Positions 44,711 through 52,267 of a stretch of DNA of 52,267 nt are shown here, piece by piece. The stretch lies in contig JAHFPV010000020.1 in assembly GCA_023266575.1 (NCBI GenBank), positions 1-52,267 on the forward strand. Direction: 5' to 3'. A program made the translations under genes and the position numbers. Origin of the DNA: Sphingobium sp. (GTDB lineage Bacteria; Pseudomonadota; Alphaproteobacteria; Sphingomonadales; Sphingomonadaceae). Each line of letters begins with the position of its first letter. Position 1 is the first letter of the stretch. The notes beneath the pieces were generated by a model. It worked only from the letters and a program-made list of their open reading frames with translations. It made no database searches and was not told the origin of the DNA.

Positions 44711-45007
44711 CCCGCAGGCACGGATGCAAGTAGGTCATCAAGAGCAGAACGACTGTACCTAGCTGGGGCAACCAGACCGACTTGGCAGGGCAGGATTGCA
44801 ATAATATCCTACAGCAGGACTACGTGGAGGACGCCGCCACGGCGCGATTCACCCGTCTGTCGCCATCCAACGTCGCCTGGCGATCTAATTGCTATTCCTG
44901 CTGTTCGTCGCGGATCCTACGGGGCTTCTCGAGACGATCTCGATCCTCTGGCAGTGTGACGATCCGCTATGGATTGGGAGCGAAGGCTGAATCGAGCGCA
45001 CGCCGCC
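44711..45007. other. 297-bp gap between RadC and radical SAM genes
   Basis: The two flanking genes are convergent. A short open stretch at about 44890-44989 reads LLFLLFVADPTGLLETISILWQ-like sequence and ends in TGA, as if it were the tail of a lost gene, but no homology is recognised. No tRNA 3'-end copy (attR) and no clear terminator hairpin were seen. Confidence 0.4.
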
Positions 45008-45991
45008 TCAGACGACCTGCGCCGCCAGCGGTTCGAATTTGGCGAATTGCTGGGTGCTCGGGCAATCGGCGCAGTCGCGGTGCGCGTTCCCGCTCTGATG
45101 CGATCGCAGGCGCTGCGGCAAGGCATCGAGATCGGCGGGGCTTTGTAGACCGTCTACCGTGATCTCGAAATGCTCGGGCGCGAAGCTGCACGGCGCGACC
45201 CGGCCCGCCTCGTCGATAAACAGGAAGGTCTCCGCGACCCGGCAATCGGTTATGGGAAGCGCCCGCCCCGCCACGCTATCCGCGAACCGTTCGAGATAGG
45301 CAGCACCACCTACCAAGGTCGTCCCCACCTGGCGGAGCTCGGAGCGCAGCCGCGGCACTTCGTCCGCAAGGCGCGCAACGTCATCAGAGCTCAGGCCATG
45401 GCTGGGATAGAATTCGGGCCGGTCGCGCCCGCCCAGCTGATTGAAGCTGATCTCGTCGACTCCCCAGTCGGCGAGCATGCGGCATAGCGAGGCGAAGCCC
45501 GCAATATTGTCGCGCATCAGCACGACATTGACCCGGACCTTGAGCCCCGCGCCCGCCGCGTCGCGTTCGGCCACCAGCGCGGGCACCGTCTGCGCGAGCT
45601 TGGCGAATGCGCCGCGCCAGCCGCGCATGGCATCGTGGAAATCGGCCATGCCATCGATGCTGATCGTCACCTCGCTGTAGCACCGTACCAGTTCTGCGCG
45701 GACCTGCGGCGCACCCAGGCGGGTGCCGTTGGTGGTCAGGCTGAGATCGACACCCTGTTCGGCGGCACGTGCGTCCAGTTCCGTGCGTGGTGCCCACAAC
45801 AGGGGCTCGCCGCCGAGCCAGCTGAGCAGCACGGGCTGCCCTGTCGCACCGCGCCAGGCGCCGAGCAGGTCGATGAACCGCGCGACCCTGGCCGGATCGG
45901 CTTCCTCGCGCGGCAGGCCCAGGCGCTTGTCGTACGCGCAGAACGGGCACGCCAGATTGCAATGGTTCGATACGCGCCACAGGACGATCAT
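45008..45991 (-). CDS. Radical SAM enzyme with C-terminal Cys cluster
   Basis: A 327-residue radical SAM protein. The first cluster motif is C11-NLA-C15-PF-C18, followed by SWLGGEPLLW (SAM-binding GGE), LTTNGTRL and SIDG, as in SPASM-type peptide-modifying or anaerobic sulfatase-maturing enzymes. The C-terminus has Cys in ITDC, APCSF and DCADC, a short SPASM/twitch-like set for a further Fe-S cluster. Its ATG overlaps the nicotinamidase stop by 4 bp, so the two are one operon. The substrate is unknown. No precursor peptide gene was found nearby. Confidence 0.85.
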   Translation of the reverse strand: MIVLWRVSNHCNLACPFCAYDKRLGLPREEADPARVARFIDLLGAWRGATGQPVLLSWLGGEPLLWAPRTELDARAAEQGVDLSLTTNGTRLGAPQVRAELVRCYSEVTISIDGMADFHDAMRGWRGAFAKLAQTVPALVAERDAAGAGLKVRVNVVLMRDNIAGFASLCRMLADWGVDEISFNQLGGRDRPEFYPSHGLSSDDVARLADEVPRLRSELRQVGTTLVGGAAYLERFADSVAGRALPITDCRVAETFLFIDEAGRVAPCSFAPEHFEITVDGLQSPADLDALPQRLRSHQSGNAHRDCADCPSTQQFAKFEPLAAQVV

Positions 45992-46581
45992 GCCGCCGTC
46001 TCCAGCCGCAGCGGCGCATTCGCGAAATCCTCGGCAACGACTTGCTCAATCTGCCGCGCGATCCCGCGGGTCAGGCCCGCCGGCAGCTCGACCGCGAAGG
46101 CGCGCGCCACAAATCCCTCGATCGCCCAGCGCACGCAATAGTCGGCAGCGACGCCGATCACCGCCACCTCGCGCACGCCGCGCGCTATCAGCGCCGCGAA
46201 GAAGGCGTCGCGCGCCACGGTCTCGCCCGTGGCGACCGCCTCGATCGCGATATCGGCCTCGGCCCACATGTCGAACACGCCTTTCTCGAGCCGGTAGACC
46301 GGAATCGCCGCATTGACGACATTGGAATCGAGCATGTTTGCCCAGCCCGGCGTGCTGTGCACGCAGTGAAGGGGAAACTGTTCGGCCTCGGCAGAGGCGG
46401 GATAGGCCTCGGCCGAATGGGTGTCGAAGGTGAAAAGCACCCCGGCAGTTTCCGCCGGCCGGAGCAATGCGAGCCAGCGCTGCATCGGGGCGATCAGCGC
46501 CTCGGCTCCGGCGACCGGCAGCGCCCCGTCCGCGCACATGAAATCGGCCTGTGTATCCACCACGACGACGAAGCGTTGCAT
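45988..46581 (-). CDS. pncA: Nicotinamidase
   Basis: Hydrolyses nicotinamide to nicotinate in NAD salvage. The 197 residues are of the isochorismatase-like hydrolase fold. The catalytic triad is Asp 9 (VVDTQADF), Lys 100 (RLEKGVFDMW) and Cys 149 (AADYCVRWA). Metal ligands Asp 53 and His 55 (FDTHS) and His 72 are present. ATG 46581 has GGGAGA 8-13 bases upstream; an ATG at 46596 is less likely. It is transcribed with the radical SAM gene and is divergent from the NrtR-like regulator. It lacks features of other isochorismatases, so the assignment is fairly firm. Confidence 0.88.
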   Translation of the reverse strand: MQRFVVVVDTQADFMCADGALPVAGAEALIAPMQRWLALLRPAETAGVLFTFDTHSAEAYPASAEAEQFPLHCVHSTPGWANMLDSNVVNAAIPVYRLEKGVFDMWAEADIAIEAVATGETVARDAFFAALIARGVREVAVIGVAADYCVRWAIEGFVARAFAVELPAGLTRGIARQIEQVVAEDFANAPLRLETAA

Positions 46582-46643
46582 AGTCGCATCTCCCATGAAT
46601 CAGGCTTGACATAAACCCATATTGCATATAAGTAAAGCGCATC
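46582..46643. promoter_or_regulatory. Divergent pncA/nrtR promoter with candidate NrtR operator
   Basis: The 62-bp gap between divergent genes contains TTGACA (46606-46611) and TATAAG (46627-46632) on the plus strand, a plausible promoter for the nrtR-like gene with a short 15-base spacer. CATATTGCATATAAG (about 46618-46632), with a dyad ATAT-TGC-ATAT, overlaps the -10 box. AT-rich dyads of this kind are used by NrtR regulators, so autoregulation and control of both units are likely. Confidence 0.5.
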
Positions 46644-47354
46644 ATGAATATAAGTGGCGATAGCGAATTTCTCAGCGACTATGATCCGACGGCGTACGAT
46701 TGCCCCTCGGTCACCGTCGATCTCGTGCTGCTTGGCCTGCACCGCCAGCGGCTGTCGGCGTTGCTGGTGCGGCGCGACCAGCCGCCGCAGGCGGGGCACT
46801 GGGCATTGCCCGGCGGATTCGTCGCGATCGACGAGAGCCTCGACGTCGCCGCCGCGCGGCTGCTCCGCGACAAGGTGGGTTTCGACGGCGCCCATCTCGA
46901 GCAGCTCTACAGTTTCGGCGCCGTCGATCGCGATCCGCGCATGCGCGTGATCACCATCGCCTATCTGGCATTGCTCCGCGAGGATCAGATGAATGCGGCC
47001 GTGCGCGCGGGCCGGGTCGCGGTCGCGGCGCTCGAAGGCGAGAGGTTGGCGGCGATCGGCGAGGACCAGGCGGCGCTTCCTTTGGCCTTCGATCACCAGG
47101 CGATCCTGGCGCTCGCTCGCGATCGGCTGCGCGGCAAGATCGACTATTCGGACCTGGCCTTCGCGTTCCTGCCCCCGCGCTTCACGCTGCGCGCGCTCCA
47201 GGACGTGCACGAGGCGGTGCTCGGCACGCCGCTCAACAAGCCCGCCTTTCGCCGCCGAATGCTCGATCGGGGCCGACTGGTGGCGACGGGCATGCGCGAG
47301 GACGAGGCATCGCATCGCCCCGCCGAACTGTTCACGCTCGGCAGCGCCCGCTGA
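46644..47354 (+). CDS. nrtR: NrtR-type Nudix transcriptional regulator
   Basis: A 236-residue protein: an N-terminal Nudix domain and a C-terminal winged helix (residues about 150-230, with [28 protein letters not shown]). NrtR proteins repress NAD biosynthesis genes and release DNA on binding ADP-ribose. The Nudix box at 58-80 keeps GGFVAID-E but the REUXEE core reads RLLRDK, so the catalytic Glu residues are missing and hydrolysis is unlikely. It lies between divergent pncA and collinear pncB, both expected targets. The gene ends 17 bp before pncB. Confidence 0.87.
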   Translation: MNISGDSEFLSDYDPTAYDCPSVTVDLVLLGLHRQRLSALLVRRDQPPQAGHWALPGGFVAIDESLDVAAARLLRDKVGFDGAHLEQLYSFGAVDRDPRMRVITIAYLALLREDQMNAAVRAGRVAVAALEGERLAAIGEDQAALPLAFDHQAILALARDRLRGKIDYSDLAFAFLPPRFTLRALQDVHEAVLGTPLNKPAFRRRMLDRGRLVATGMREDEASHRPAELFTLGSAR

Positions 47355-47371
47355 CCAGCCCGGAGCCATTG

Positions 47372-48676
47372 ATGGTCTATACCGATATTGCCACGCGCAC
47401 CTACAACCATGGCTGGCGGCTCGACCCGATCGTGCGCAGCCTGCTCGACACCGATTTCTACAAGTTGCTGATGCTCCAGCTGATCTGGCGGCTCCACCGC
47501 GACACCCAGGCGACCTTCGCGCTGATCAACCGCACCCGCTCGGTCCGCCTCGCCGAGGTGATCGACGAAGGCGAGCTGCGCGCGCAGCTCGATCATGCGC
47601 GCACGCTGCGGCTGGGCAAGAAGGAGCTGATTTGGCTCGCCGGCAACAGCTTCTATGGCAATGCGCGGATGTTCGACCCCGAATTCCTCGCCTGGCTCAA
47701 GGATTTCCGACTCCCCGAATATGAGCTGCGCGTCGTCGACGGCCAGTTCGAGCTGCACTTCGCCGGGCCATGGACGCACACCACGATGTGGGAGATCCCG
47801 GCGCTTTCGATCATCAACGAGCTACGCGCCCGCGCGGCCATGGCCGGCAAAGATCGCTTTGCGCTCGATATCCTCTACGCCCGCGCCAAGGCGAAGATGT
47901 GGGACAAGGTCGAGCGACTCCGGCATCTGCCCGATCTGGTTCTTTCCGACTTCGGCACGCGTCGAAGACACGGCTTCCTATGGCAGCGTTGGTGCGTCGA
48001 AGCGGTCAAGGAAGGGTTGGGCGACCGCTTCATTGGGACTTCGAACGTCTTGCTGGCGATGGACAGCGATCTCGAGGCGATCGGCACCAACGCGCACGAA
48101 CTGCCGATGGTCGCCGCCGCACTGGCAGAGAACGATGGCGCGCTGGCCACAGCGCCCTATCGCGTGCTTGACGAATGGCGGCAAGCTTATGATGGTAATC
48201 TGCTGATTGCCTTGCCCGATGCGTTCGGCACCACCGCGTTCCTGCGCAACGCGCCTGAATGGGTTGCAGACTGGACCGGTTTCCGCCCCGACAGCGCTCC
48301 GCCGATCGCGGGCGGCGAGCAGATCCTTGACTGGTGGCGCGAACGGGGCCGAGATCCGCGCAGGAAGCTATTGATTTTTTCGGACGGCATGGACGTCGAT
48401 TCGATCGAGGCTACCTATCGATATTTTCACGGACGTGTGCGCACGAGCTTTGGATGGGGCACCAACCTGACCAACGACTTCCGCGACTGCGATCCCGACG
48501 GTGGCGCCGGCCTCGCGCCGATCTCGCTAGTCTGCAAGGTCGTCAGCGCCAACGGCCGCCCGGCAGTCAAGCTCTCCGACAATCCCGCAAAGGCCACTGG
48601 CGAGCCGAAGGAGATCGAGCGCTACCTTCGCGTTTTCGGAGAGGCGGATCGCGGCGTGCAGCCGGTCCGCGTATGA
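47372..48676 (+). CDS. pncB: Nicotinate phosphoribosyltransferase
   Basis: Joins nicotinate and PRPP, with ATP hydrolysis, to form nicotinate mononucleotide, the step after nicotinamidase in the Preiss-Handler route. It has 434 residues. Family blocks are [37 protein letters not shown] with the phosphorylated His at about 242, [10 protein letters not shown] and [10 protein letters not shown]. The open frame extends far upstream through nrtR in another frame, but ATG 47372 with CGGAG 8-12 bases upstream is the family start. Cytoplasmic. Confidence 0.94.
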   Translation: MVYTDIATRTYNHGWRLDPIVRSLLDTDFYKLLMLQLIWRLHRDTQATFALINRTRSVRLAEVIDEGELRAQLDHARTLRLGKKELIWLAGNSFYGNARMFDPEFLAWLKDFRLPEYELRVVDGQFELHFAGPWTHTTMWEIPALSIINELRARAAMAGKDRFALDILYARAKAKMWDKVERLRHLPDLVLSDFGTRRRHGFLWQRWCVEAVKEGLGDRFIGTSNVLLAMDSDLEAIGTNAHELPMVAAALAENDGALATAPYRVLDEWRQAYDGNLLIALPDAFGTTAFLRNAPEWVADWTGFRPDSAPPIAGGEQILDWWRERGRDPRRKLLIFSDGMDVDSIEATYRYFHGRVRTSFGWGTNLTNDFRDCDPDGGAGLAPISLVCKVVSANGRPAVKLSDNPAKATGEPKEIERYLRVFGEADRGVQPVRV

Positions 48677-48889
48677 CCGCTCGGGGCGGTTGCCGCCGAG
48701 CTGGAGGGCAGAACCCGCGCATAACTCCCGGCGACATTCACAGGCGGGCGGCGGTTATCGCCTGATTTTCGGACATGGCAAATGGCTGGACGTGGTGATC
48801 CCGCTGGCGGCAGACCCCCGCCACGCCACAGAAGGAATGCGAATGTCGAGCAGGCTGGCAACCAGGCAGACGGGCGGCTATGAGAAAGC
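48677..48889. other. Gap after pncB without a convincing gene
   Basis: This 213-bp stretch contains GGCGGGCGGCGGTTATCGCC around 48744-48763, able to form a weak hairpin that could end the pncB transcript. A 67-codon open frame crosses it, but it has no ribosome site and no family resemblance. Confidence 0.4.
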
Positions 48890-49678
48890 ATGACGCCGTT
48901 GCCGATTAACAACTCGTGGGTGCTGGTAACTGGTGCCTCAACCGGCCTGGGCAGAGCGTCTGCCCTCCGCTTAGCGGAATCATACCAAGCCAAGCCGCTG
49001 ATAGTTGGTCGACGACTAGATAGCTTGTTACAGTTACAGGCCGAAATTGGCGAGCGGTTCGATGTCGCTTGCGAGATCGTTGTCGCCGATCAACGTGAAA
49101 ACGAGGGTCGGAAGAAAATCGCGGCCAAGGTTGCAGACCTTGAGGTGAACGCGGCTTTGTTAGCTGCTGGGCTGACCAGCGTCGGCTCATTCGATGTAGA
49201 TCGGGCCGCTGCCTACGCCGAGGTAATTGAGACAAACATACTTGGGTTCACCGACCTACTGGCCCGCCTCGTTACGATATTCAGGCAGCGCCCCTCTGAA
49301 ACATCGATCATCGCGGTTTCAAGCTTAGGGGGTGAAACATCTGTGCCATTCCAAGCGGTCTATGGCGCGTCCAAGGCCTATGTTAGCACCCTTGTACGTG
49401 GGGTTTCCGCCGAGCTTGCCGGCACGGGGGTCAGCGTTGGATCATTTGTACCAGGCGGCATCGACACCGGCATGGCTGCCCTTAGCGATCTGAGGTGGGG
49501 AAAGATGGGCTTGATGGATGTCGATCGGTGCGCCGCACACGCGGTCAAGGCTCTAATTTATCGGCAACCCTTCACCATACCGGGGCTGAGCAACCGGCTT
49601 ACTTATATGGCCAGTAGGGCTCTGCCTCGATCACTGGTCAGTCGTATCGCGGCGCTGCCTTATCGGCAGCCGCAATAA
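48890..49678 (+). CDS. Short-chain dehydrogenase/reductase
   Basis: A 262-residue classical SDR. The cofactor motif is TGASTGLG (14-21), the active site is Ser 144/145 (AVSSLGG) with Tyr 158 and Lys 162 (VYGASKAYV), and the post-catalytic PGGIDTGM block is present. Arg 41 and 42 after the second strand (VGRRLDS) suggest NADP(H). The DNA is visibly AT-richer than pncB and uses codons rare in the neighbours, so its origin is probably separate. It is followed by a convergent GFA-family gene. The substrate cannot be told from the sequence. Confidence 0.88.
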   Translation: MTPLPINNSWVLVTGASTGLGRASALRLAESYQAKPLIVGRRLDSLLQLQAEIGERFDVACEIVVADQRENEGRKKIAAKVADLEVNAALLAAGLTSVGSFDVDRAAAYAEVIETNILGFTDLLARLVTIFRQRPSETSIIAVSSLGGETSVPFQAVYGASKAYVSTLVRGVSAELAGTGVSVGSFVPGGIDTGMAALSDLRWGKMGLMDVDRCAAHAVKALIYRQPFTIPGLSNRLTYMASRALPRSLVSRIAALPYRQPQ

Positions 49679-49732
49679 ACTGATTTTCGTTGGGCACCGA
49701 AATGTAGACAAACCGCTATTCGTTGGCCCAAC

Positions 49733-50158
49733 CTATTGTGCAGGTATATAGCGAAGCGTGCCTACCTGGCGCGTATGCCCGCCAGTGTCGTTCGGGTGAT
49801 TTACACCGTCTAAGACGGGCACTTCGAAGAAATCGAAGGGGCTTATTCCATCCAAACAGGCTACGTTCACCCCATACTGGTTCTGATTGGATCGGCGCTG
49901 ATGGTGAGTATAGATTCCGCAACGAGAGCAGAAGAAGTGCTGGGCTGATTCCGTATTGAAACGATAACTTGTTAGGGTGCCTTCACCCTGAAGAAATCTG
50001 ATCCCGCCCATCTGCGCCGAGACAACGACCGCACCTCGCATTCGACAATAGGAGCAAGTGCAACGGCGGATTGTATTGAGGCTATCACTGAGCGTCGCCT
50101 CAAAGCGGACTGCGCCACAATGGCACTGCCCATTTCGGATATTCGCCTCGTCTGCCAT
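49733..50158 (-). CDS. GFA/CENP-V-domain zinc protein
   Basis: A 141-residue protein of the GFA (glutathione-dependent formaldehyde-activating enzyme-like) family. Zinc-binding Cys are visible in CHCGAVRF, CTCSYCRMRG and FFCSRCGIYTHH. Family members are small beta-rich zinc proteins. Formaldehyde-glutathione chemistry has been proposed for some, but most are uncharacterised. It is convergent with the SDR gene and close to the insertion sequence. Composition is AT-richer than the core, as for the SDR gene. Confidence 0.85.
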   Translation of the reverse strand: MADEANIRNGQCHCGAVRFEATLSDSLNTIRRCTCSYCRMRGAVVVSAQMGGIRFLQGEGTLTSYRFNTESAQHFFCSRCGIYTHHQRRSNQNQYGVNVACLDGISPFDFFEVPVLDGVNHPNDTGGHTRQVGTLRYIPAQ

Positions 50159-50278
50159 GATGCAAGCCTCTTGTGAGCCTCAAATCTATGTCTGCCGACA
50201 CCGTAAAATCAAGGTGTCGCTAGCGGCTGCAAGTGAAACGACACGAGCGATCCGCTCCAACCCGACCGACAATCACAT

Positions 50279-50298
50279 CAGTCTGTCCGAAAACTCCG
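50279..50298 (+). repeat. IS left terminal inverted repeat
   Basis: CAGTCTGTCCGAAAACTCCG is 18/20 identical to the reverse complement of the right end. It begins 61 bp before the transposase start. Confidence 0.8.
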
Positions 50299-50339
50299 TA
50301 GCGGATTCCCGGGTTGTTGCGGGTTTGGTATGATCGGGC

Positions 50340-51779
50340 ATGGGCTACATCGAAGGACATTCGCGCGATCAGATGCTGCTGCTGCCAGCCTCGGTCAATG
50401 ACGATGTTTCGGCGGACAACCCGGTACGCTTCATCGCTGCGTTCATCGATGATCTGGATCTTGGCGAGCTTGGCTTTGACCGCTCGCGGCCCAAGCGCAC
50501 CGGCCGCCCCGGTTATGATCCGGCCGATCTGCTGAAGCTGTATCTCTATGGCTATCTCAATCGCGTCCGGTCGAGCCGGTGCCTGGCGGCCGAGACGGCA
50601 CGCAACCTTGAAGTAATCTGGCTGCTTGGCGGGCTGCGCCCTGATTTCCGCACGATCGCTGACTTCCGCAAAACGAACCGCGCCGCGTTCAAGCCGCTGT
50701 TCCGATCCTTCGTACTGCTGTGCCGCCGCCTCGACCTGTTCGGGCGCGAGTTGGTGGCGGTGGACGGTACGCGGCTCAAGGCGGTGAACAGCCGCAAGCG
50801 CAACTTCACGCGTCAGAAGCTGGCCGGATGGATCAAGCTCGCGGACGAGCGGATCGAAGAGTATCTGGCCCGCCTTGATCTTGCCGATAGGGCCGAAGCC
50901 GAAGCAGAAGGTGCGGCCCGCCGTGCAGCGGCGCTGGAGGCAAAGATTGCACGGATGCGGAAACGGCGTGAACTGCACAGTGCGATGCTGGCCGATCTTG
51001 TCGCGAGTGGAGAAAGCCAATTGTCGCTTACCGACCCCGACGCACGTGGGATGGCAACCAGCCCCAAGGTCGGCGTGGGTTACAATGCGCAGGTCGCGGT
51101 CGATGCCAGGCACAAGCTCATCGTCGAACAATATGTCACCAACTCGGGCAGTGATCTGGGCTTTCTGGCGCAGACGGCCAGCGCCGCACGCGAGATACTG
51201 GGCGTCGAGCAGATCGATGCTGTTGCCGACAAGGGTTATTACAAAGGGGAAGATATCGCCACCTGCGAGGATGTCGGCGTCGTTCCCTATGTCGTGCGCC
51301 CGCAACGCGGCCCCGGCATCAATGAGGGCTATTTCGCGAAGAGCGAGTTTCGGTACGACGCCGACGAGGATTGCTACACCTGCCCCGGCGGACAACGCCT
51401 CGATCCCTATACGCGTTCACAAAAGCCGAACGGGCATGTCACGATCCGTTACGCAAACATGCGGGCCTGCGGGACCTGTGCGCTCAAACCCCAATGCGCG
51501 TCCGGCACACGGCGAAGCATCGACCGATGGGAAGGCGAGGCCGTGCTTGAGCGCATGGCGGAACGTCTTGCCGCACGGCCCGACATTACCGACCGGCGGC
51601 GCGAGACGGTCGAGCATCCCTTTGGCACCATAAAGCAGTGGATGAACCAGGGCGCGTTCCTGATGCGGGGCCTGGCCAACGTCAATGCCGAGTTCAGCCT
51701 GACAGCGCTCGCCTATAATCTCAGGCGGGCCATCAACATCCTCGGCATCCCGGCCCTGCTAGGCGCTGTGCGGGCCTGA
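50340..51779 (+). CDS. IS1182-family transposase
   Basis: A 479-residue DDE transposase. An N-terminal IS1182/IS5-type domain (MGYIEGHSRDQMLLLPASVND and RPGYDPADLLKLYLYGY) leads to the catalytic core: Asp in VAVDGTRLKAVNS, Asp in AVADKGYY and Glu in ETVEHPFGTIKQW. A zinc-ribbon-like Cys set (CYTCPGG, ACGTCALKPQC) sits before the last motif. A coiled-coil insert (about residues 175-215) is present. There are no frameshifts or stops, so the element is probably active. Confidence 0.95.
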   Translation: MGYIEGHSRDQMLLLPASVNDDVSADNPVRFIAAFIDDLDLGELGFDRSRPKRTGRPGYDPADLLKLYLYGYLNRVRSSRCLAAETARNLEVIWLLGGLRPDFRTIADFRKTNRAAFKPLFRSFVLLCRRLDLFGRELVAVDGTRLKAVNSRKRNFTRQKLAGWIKLADERIEEYLARLDLADRAEAEAEGAARRAAALEAKIARMRKRRELHSAMLADLVASGESQLSLTDPDARGMATSPKVGVGYNAQVAVDARHKLIVEQYVTNSGSDLGFLAQTASAAREILGVEQIDAVADKGYYKGEDIATCEDVGVVPYVVRPQRGPGINEGYFAKSEFRYDADEDCYTCPGGQRLDPYTRSQKPNGHVTIRYANMRACGTCALKPQCASGTRRSIDRWEGEAVLERMAERLAARPDITDRRRETVEHPFGTIKQWMNQGAFLMRGLANVNAEFSLTALAYNLRRAINILGIPALLGAVRA

Positions 51780-51925
51780 AATGGCGCAGCGTCCGCCATC
51801 GATGCCACTACATCACGTTACATTGCCTGATACGGCCCATCAGGGCACCCTCTCGCGCTCTTGCCCCGAAAATCACCATAAATCGCAAACCGACTTGGCC
51901 CGCTCGACCGAATGACTATCCAATC

Positions 51926-51945
51926 CGGCGTTTTCGGACGGACTG
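51926..51945 (-). repeat. IS right terminal inverted repeat
   Basis: CGGCGTTTTCGGACGGACTG at 146 bp past the transposase stop, complementary to the left end with two mismatches. Confidence 0.8.
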
Positions 51946-52267
51946 ACATGAAACGCGCCGGTCCATCTTGGCGGTAGCGGCTAGGTGCGAGATCAGCCCC
52001 GACGCCCCCTGACGGAAAACCCTGCCACCGGCGTTGTCGGACACTTTCTCAATCCGACAGTGATTTTCGGGCATTCCACGGGATCACAGGGCCGCGCAAT
52101 TCCGTGCGCGCCGGATTTTCGCCGGAACCGCATGACGACTGCTTGAGATTCATGTGATTGCCGACAGAAAAGTAGAGTCTGCCGTCCTCTGCCGTTGAGA
52201 CGGTTTTCGATCAAACTTCTATCATGCGATAATATTTGGGTAGCTTGAGTTTTGCCTCTCTGAGAGC
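51946..52267. other. Right edge of window, no gene seen
   Basis: About 320 bp with stops in all frames at short intervals, apart from a 73-codon minus-strand frame without a ribosome site or resemblance. Short motifs such as TGTCGGACACTTTCTC and TCCGACAGTGATTTTCGG (52036-52070) resemble ends of other insertion sequences and may be a remnant, but this is unproven. Confidence 0.35.

Larger units (their letters stand above)
50279..51945 (+). mobile_element. Complete IS1182-family insertion sequence
   Basis: A single intact transposase gene is flanked by terminal inverted repeats: left 50279-50298 (CAGTCTGTCCGAAAAC then TCCG) and right 51926-51945, its complement with two mismatches. The total is about 1667 bp, in the range of the family. 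No clear direct target duplication was seen at the ends. It follows the GFA gene and breaks no recognisable gene. Confidence 0.85.
33938..52267. mobile_element. Putative integrative conjugative/mobilisable element (left part)
   Basis: The segment starts at the 3' end of tRNA-Lys and holds a tyrosine integrase, a MobF relaxase, a coupling protein, an RHH protein, a lytic transglycosylase and RadC, then cargo and an insertion sequence. Composition is more variable than in the core to the left. No second copy of the tRNA 3' end was found in the window, so the right end is undefined and genes after about 44.7 kb might belong to the element or to neighbouring accessory DNA. No mating-pore (VirB-type) genes are visible. 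Confidence 0.7.

Noticed and set aside
44782-45162. 126-codon plus-strand frame at the end of the radical SAM gene
   Set aside because: It is Arg/Ser-rich without a ribosome site and overlaps the radical SAM gene on the other strand over its second half.
45008-46581. Ribosomally made peptide (RiPP) cluster around the radical SAM enzyme
   Set aside because: No short precursor-like gene, transporter or protease lies nearby, and its coupled neighbour is a nicotinamidase.
46700-47371. Extended N-terminus for pncB running through nrtR
   Set aside because: The upstream part is the nrtR gene read in another frame. PncB similarity begins at ATG 47372, which has its own ribosome site.
50271-51953. 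Target-site duplication of the IS1182 element
   Set aside because: The bases outside the two inverted repeats (CACAT on the left, ACATG on the right) do not form a clear direct repeat in the expected position.
51993-52214. 73-codon minus-strand frame at the right edge
   Set aside because: It has no ribosome site, no recognisable family and an Arg-rich composition.
44711-52267. Right attachment site (second copy of the tRNA-Lys 3' end)
   Set aside because: I looked for GAGCCCAAGTGCGTCCACCA and shorter parts in the accessory region and did not find a convincing copy. The element's end is therefore left open.

Overview
The window looks like a piece of an alphaproteobacterial, most likely sphingomonad (Sphingobium/Sphingomonas-type), chromosome. 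The grounds are the high GC content, the YchF, rplY-pth, mreBCD-mrdA-rodA and glyQ-glyS sets with sphingomonad-like protein sequences, the sphingomonad-style palindromic repeats between genes, and a MobF-type conjugation module typical of integrative elements in that group. No 16S gene is present, so the genus is an inference.

Positions 1-33937 are core chromosome. In order: an arginine succinyltransferase (AST) catabolic operon (M20 hydrolase, astA, astB); a large imperfect palindrome; a Phd-like/PAS sensor protein; a TadE/TadG pair; cobyric acid synthase; two identical tRNA-Arg(ACG) genes; ppdK; glyQ-glyS, with glyS carrying in-frame palindromic insertions; two TraB/GumN-family genes; rplY and pth, each next to palindromic repeats; pgm; ychF; an AT-richer hypothetical gene; a uracil-DNA-glycosylase-fold gene; a PhoD phosphatase; a MaoC-like protein; mutL; and the cell-elongation operon mreB-mreC-mreD-mrdA-rodA.

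At 33862-33937 there is a tRNA-Lys(CTT) gene, followed at once by a tyrosine-recombinase integrase pointing towards it. This is the usual left end of an integrated element. From there to the window end the content is accessory: integrase and small companion genes; an operon on the minus strand of RHH protein, TraD coupling protein, MobF relaxase TraA, membrane-anchored Mrr-like nuclease and lytic transglycosylase, joined mostly by 4-bp overlaps; a divergent plus-strand set of a membrane-tethered LuxR-type protein, a coiled-coil protein, a membrane protein and a RadC-MarR fusion; an NAD-salvage cluster (radical SAM enzyme, nicotinamidase, NrtR-like regulator, nicotinate phosphoribosyltransferase); a short-chain dehydrogenase; a GFA-family zinc protein; and a complete IS1182-family insertion sequence with terminal inverted repeats. 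The right attachment site is not visible, so the element either runs past the window or its end is too diverged to see.

The most interesting points are the radical SAM-pncA // nrtR-pncB cluster on an apparently mobile segment, the palindromic elements translated in frame inside glyS, the antitoxin-like domain fused to PAS domains, and the hairpin that covers the start of the RHH gene in front of the transfer operon.
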